A stretch of 64,000 bases of DNA from Holothuria scabra (Eukaryota > Echinodermata > Holothuroidea > Aspidochirotida > Holothuriidae), in contig CM074187.1 in NCBI GenBank assembly GCA_037179385.1, positions 52,300,879 through 52,364,878 of the forward strand, written 5' to 3'. This document shows, one piece after another, positions 60,236 through 64,000 of the stretch. The position numbers and the translations under genes were made by a program. How positions within the stretch are numbered: the stretch's first letter is position 1; the number at the start of each line of letters is the position of its first letter. The notes below the pieces were generated by a model, which was given only the letters and a program-made list of their open reading frames with translations, ran no database searches and was not told the DNA's origin.

Positions 60236-60510
60236 TTAGATAGGTCTTATTTTCATCTCTGCGTATCGAAGATCCCTGTACTGATGATTATGATGACAGT
60301 AATAATAATAATAACAACAATAATAATAGTACCGGTATAGTTCTAAACCGTGTTCGGCACTGTACACACCGTTGAGGTTTGCATTGTAACACCTGCCGAA
60401 CCACCAGCCGGCTTCATAGTCACCGGCGCAGTTTTTAGACGAATGGGCATCATTGTCTCGGCCAGGAGTCGAAAATTCTCGGCCCCTGTGACTAGACATG
60501 TAGTCGAATC
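60236..60510 (-). CDS. Locus B, last FReD exon with a Tyr/Cys/His-rich expansion
   Basis: It opens after TTTTCACAG in phase 1 (FDYMSSHRGREFSTPGRDND), keeps the calcium-site Asp-Asn-Asp, the Cys pair (NCAGD and GRC), AGWWFGRC and ANLNGVYSAEHG. It then has YRYYYYCCYYYYYCHHNH, coded by TAT/TAC/TGT/CAT repeats (60,288-60,340), before YRDLRYAEMKIRPI and TAA. Locus A and the orphan exon have only a short variable stretch here. The expansion is in frame and adds roughly 15 residues near the C-terminus, including three extra Cys that could disturb disulfides. Confidence 0.9.
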
Positions 60511-63500
60511 CTGTGAAAAAATAGAATCGATATTGATGTACCTATGCAGTGACCATCTTTAGGAAGTGAAAGTGAAGCCCTATTGAAAAATTATTTTCAT
60601 TGTAAGAATTGAGAAATGTGAAAGTTATTTAATTCAATTCTTCAATTCTGTTTTTCTAATTTCTTTCTTTCAGCATCAAATGTGGTTTATGGGTTCATAG
60701 ACGATATAAAAAAAATTCAGAATTCTTGTGCTTTGTTTTCTTTGCTTATTAAAATAAACCCAGTTATTATTCCTTCATTATTGCACGTAACTTCTCTTGA
60801 ACGGTACAGATGTAGTTTTTTTTTAAATAACCACAGGCCTCTGTTAAAGGGAAAGAACAGTCAGTCCCCCATCTCAATTTTCAGTCATCTGTTAAATCTC
60901 CCTTCCGCGTTTGCAGCCCGTAAATAACGAAATAATCATTTCCTACAACAAATTTGCAAAAACAGCCCAGGGTCAGTGGGGGCAGTCCCAAACCGCTCAC
61001 ACTACTAGGCCATTAAAACAAACAACTGCGTCTCTCGTAGCCCCCGGAGCGGACGAAGTCTGTTCGTTCAGCTAATCGCTACGAAAAACCAAGCCCAAGG
61101 GGCTGCAGCCATAGAGGCGCTACGCAGGCTAGGTCTCTCGTTGCAAGAGGAAGGTGTTGGCCTTGTTGGGTTACATTAACAGAGCGGTGCTATTTTTGTG
61201 AAAAGTTTGAGGCATTTCAGTTAGGCAAGTCGTATACTAGCTAGAATACTGACCGGGGAGAGGGAAACTGGTACATAAATGAAGTGGTCGCAACAACTCA
61301 TTTTTATCAATACATCTAACCTTCGTTCATGAATTGGGGGTATGAATTTTTGGGGCCATCATTTCCCCGTTAGATACATCCCTGCAGTTATAACGGTAAT
61401 CACTGCCCATTCTTTAGATAGTAGACAAAGGACTGCAGGACAAGTTAATGGGGAGGCATTTTAAGTGTTTCAATGTTTTGATATAGCAAAGTCCAATAAA
61501 CTGTAATATAAAAATCACAGCACGATGATGTAACTCTTTTAAAGTGTAAAGCAGGGCAGAGTCACACTACACCAATATCGCGGCCCTCTGATTACCATCC
61601 GAATTTTGTGAGTTTAAGGTAAAATCTCCTTTATCTCTCGTTAGCAGGGACCCAAAATATACGAACTTGTGGAAATATATGAATTGTATCAGAGGACTGC
61701 GAAAATAAATTAAAACTAATAACATTGGCCAAGGCATACTGAATGTTATTCGATTAGACTCTCGCTACACAAATGAAGCTTCTATGCATATGTAATGAGA
61801 ACAAACAAGCAAAGTATGATAGCTGCCCAGATCGCTAGCGCGCTAGCTTAATGTAAGGTCCGTGAACCAGGGCCCATAGCCAAGCGTGGTGAAATGGGTG
61901 AAGAAATCCCCGAAAAAATCACAACCCTAGTTTGAAGTTGACATTCACTTATATAAATTCAAATACACATTTGGACCTCCGGAAAAAAAAAATCCGCCCC
62001 CTTCAGAACCGACCCCATTATTAAGTGGTTAGAGCATCACACTTGCAGTCGGAGGCCGGGATTTCGAGTATTGGCCGGGTCATACCGACTGGGAGATTTT
62101 AAAAACGGAACCTACTGCCATTGTGCTTGGCGCTCAGCACAAGCAATGGAGTAGGGAAAAAAGGCCAGTGAGCCACAACTGGGAAAAGGCCGCGTGGCCG
62201 GCTCGACTTGAATCTATTGATTGGAAACTAGGCCGTAAAACTCCATCTAACCTAACCTAACCCAACCTTCAGAACCTTGTCTTGGTACGTACCTGCAGTA
62301 AAAGTTCGTGAGTTAAAAGGCTCCAACTTAACATTCCCGGCGATCCTCCCGTTTGGGAGAAAACCAAAGTTCTCCATGATTAGGGGAAGTTTATGAAGCT
62401 TAGTGTAAAAGCTCTGTAGGCTATAATCATGTCGACAAGAACGAAGATCACTCACAAACTTGTTTTCATCCAAAACGGTGAACTAGACCTATGAAGTCAC
62501 TTGTCTGTAATTGTGATAATACGGTCCAAAATACATTCTATACAATTAAATTAGAGAGGGTTTAAAAGGAATCTCTAAAAACAATTCGGCATTGAAAATG
62601 AACAAAACGAAAAAAACAAGAAATTTTCCGAACTGTACGAGAAGACGAAGTTTTACAAACCTGCATTCCCCGTGTAAGTACCCAGTTCGAGTCTATAATT
62701 GTTGTCCTCGTTGCTGACTCGGAAAAGGTCATAGTTCATGTTCCAATGGTCACCATTTGGTCTAGTCATGTCGATACGCAACCGGTAATTTTTCTGATTC
62801 GTCAAGTAGTAAAGTATCTCATTACCAAGCCAAACATTTTCATTTTGTCCAGCTAAACCAAATCCTGTTTTATATTCAGCCCAGTTTCGGTTAAAGTTTA
62901 CCGACCCATCCACTCGACGCTGAAGAACCTATGAAGTAAATTTGTAATGAGTGGGAAAATGAGGCAAATGGTGCCAAGGAAAGTCTTTCTCATCACGCAA
63001 ATTACATAATGGTTATTAGATAGGGTAATTAAATTCGATAGACAAGATAATTTTGAGACAAAATAACAAGTTCAGTTGAGCAAAATATTGATTTATTAAA
63101 CTAAGATTAAAAGTAGTAATCATTAATTATATACCGGGCGAAAATCATCAAAGGGACACAGCCATCTGACCCCTTTACCAGTTTGATGTGCGACGGGTCC
63201 ATGACAACTATATATTTGCACCAGGCTCAGATGACCCGAAAGGAGTCAGTTTAGCCAAAATTGAGTGACGGGCAGGACGATTAATTTTCCCCACTACGAA
63301 TATGGGTAAATCCTTTCAACGGAATGACTGACGAATCAATTTCTTTAAAAAAGGTTACGTCCCTAATTCCATAATGACAGCTTTTGATCCCCTTTTTGAA
63401 ATTGAAAGATCAGACCAAATATCATATCACGTAACCATAACTTGATCTAAACCTAACCTTCATCTGAACAAAAATGTTCAAAATTTGCTGAACCTGTTGA

Positions 63501-64000
63501 AAAACGTTTTTACCGAAATTCGTCCCTCTGGAATTAAAAACCGAGCAAAAAGGACAATTAAACAGACTGAGAATTCAACGGCGTGAACTTTCACTTCTCA
63601 GTTGTTAAATATTTGATTTCGTGTAAAATTTAGGGATTAAACAGAAAAATTCTCAAAATTGAAATATAGTAGAACGTCACATTGACATTTTGATTTGCCA
63701 AGAAGAAGGTTAGAAAAACTTCAATCGTCCACCAATAAGGAGATGAGTGGGGGCGATATGCAAAAACAACTTTTACCGCACTCACCATCCAACCACCTCC
63801 ATTTCACATGTTACAATAAACTTCAATAGGTGAACCAGTCCAATTTGTTGGCACTATTTTGTAGACTCCGTCAGATGAATCAGAAATGAAGACTTCGTAG
63901 CAGTCTATATACTTCCTTGTACAGTTCAGAACATAACTTTTCAAACACTCACCGTCCAACCACCGCCATGTGACATGTTACAGTAGACTTGAAATGGTGA
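60236..64000 (-). CDS. Locus B: fibrinogen-related gene, 3' part (5' end outside window)
   Basis: The intact FReD part consists of the exons 64,000-63,953 (partial), 62,928-62,661 and 60,510-60,236. They join in phase (0, then 1) and have no stops. It is the least damaged FReD gene in the window, and signal and linker exons would be expected to the right. The product should be a secreted sugar-binding protein with the calcium site and the pocket motif both present. Oddities are a decayed duplicate of the first FReD exon within the first intron and a trinucleotide expansion in the last exon. Confidence 0.8.
61038..61132. mobile_element. 95-bp hAT-type MITE, copy 2
   Basis: A perfect 8-bp duplication GTCTCTCG flanks it (61,030-61,037 and 61,133-61,140). 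The ends TAGCCCCCGGAGCGG and, inverted, CTAGCCTGCGTAGCG match copy 1 at 38,077-38,183, in the opposite orientation. Non-coding. Confidence 0.85.
62019..62267 (+). mobile_element. tRNA-derived SINE with (CTAAC)n-like tail
   Basis: The head has AAGTGGTTAGAGCATCACAC (A-box region) and GGGATTTCGAGTATTGG (degenerate B box). The body contains GCAATGGAGTAGGG, CCAGTGAGCCACAACTGG and GGCCGTAAAACTCCATC. The tail is CTAACCTAACCTAACCC. Related copies lie at 30,899, 33,072 and 51,585 plus 53,216, all on the minus strand. Confidence 0.75.
62661..62928 (-). CDS. Locus B, second FReD exon (intact)
   Basis: Acceptor CTTCATAG|GTTC and donor GCAG|GTTTGT bound 268 bases in phase 0 to 1. It encodes VLQRRVDGSVNFNRNWAEYK, GFGLAGQNENVWLGNEILYY, LTNQKNYRLRIDM, WNMNYDLFRVSNEDNNYRL and ELGTYTGNAG. 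This is the standard central part of a FReD with the WLGNE and LRIDM motifs. It serves as the reference that exposes the two stops in the paralogous exon of locus A. Confidence 0.9.
63786..63928 (-). pseudogene. Locus B, decayed duplicate of the first FReD exon
   Basis: On the minus strand it reads KYIDCYEVFISDSSDGVYKI, then PTNWTGSPIEVYCNM, a TGA, then NGGGWM and a donor ATG|GTGAGT. In the intact homologues the place of the TGA is TCA or TCT (Ser), followed by CAT. Its 5' border lies only about 25 bases beyond the donor of the intact exon at 63,953, with no convincing acceptor. It therefore cannot be spliced after that exon. It is best explained as a tandem exon duplication in which this copy decayed. 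Confidence 0.8.
63953..64000 (-). CDS. Locus B, first FReD exon, 3' end (partial at window edge)
   Basis: The window edge cuts the exon. The visible 48 bases encode SPFQVYCNMSHGGGWT and end at ACG|GTGAGT, identical in phase and donor to the locus A exon at 34,904. It joins in phase 0 to the exon at 62,928. Confidence 0.85.

Noticed and set aside
62252..62473. Minus-strand 73-codon frame between two FReD exons, with a GTACGT donor-like end
   Set aside because: The FReD exons on either side join directly in phase, so it is not needed; the sequence matches nothing in the domain. It could be a cassette exon only if transcripts show it.

Overview
The window looks like nuclear DNA of a metazoan, most likely a marine invertebrate deuterostome. 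An echinoderm such as a sea cucumber is my guess, but molluscs and lancelets also carry expanded fibrinogen-related families. The reasons are spliced exons with GT/AG borders, fibrinogen-related domain (FReD) exons, Penelope-like and DIRS-like retroelements, tRNA-derived SINEs, many short hAT-type elements and long (TA)n arrays. No database search was possible, so the taxon is an inference.

The only host genes I can support are secreted fibrinogen-related genes, all on the minus strand. From right to left: locus B (60.2 to beyond 64.0 kb) has an intact FReD part, with a decayed tandem copy of one exon and a trinucleotide expansion in the last exon. Locus A (29.9 to 47.1 kb) has a signal-peptide exon, two Thr-rich linker exons and three FReD exons, all phase compatible, but it carries two in-frame stops and a 13-bp frameshifting duplication, so it is probably a pseudogene. 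An orphan FReD last exon lies at 10.3 kb. Locus D shows only a signal-peptide exon at 1.7 kb, and the rest lies to the left of the window. The signal-peptide exons of A and D sit in a segmental duplication (1-3.68 kb and 45.95-49.1 kb).

Between 5.5 and 21.7 kb is a nest of mobile elements. It holds several broken Penelope-like elements with GIY-YIG endonuclease remnants, almost all abutting (TA)n arrays. It also holds a DIRS-like element interrupted by a 2.24-kb hAT-type element with a perfect 8-bp target duplication, and a pair of inverted ~345-bp MITEs. At 6,469-6,672 there is a nearly perfect 200-bp palindrome, each arm of which contains a hammerhead ribozyme core. The minus-strand copy meets the published consensus and can form all three stems. 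A second hammerhead-like fold lies at the end of another Penelope-like element (19,280-19,319).

The rest (21.7-29.8 kb, the introns of locus A, and 49-60 kb) is AT-rich DNA made largely of diverged non-autonomous elements, SINEs and local tandem duplications. Four short elements have 8-bp target duplications that identify them as hAT-type (three perfect, one 7 of 8). I saw no rRNA, functional tRNA or CRISPR. The most noteworthy items are the ribozyme palindrome, the FReD exon duplication and decay, and the coding-exon microsatellite.
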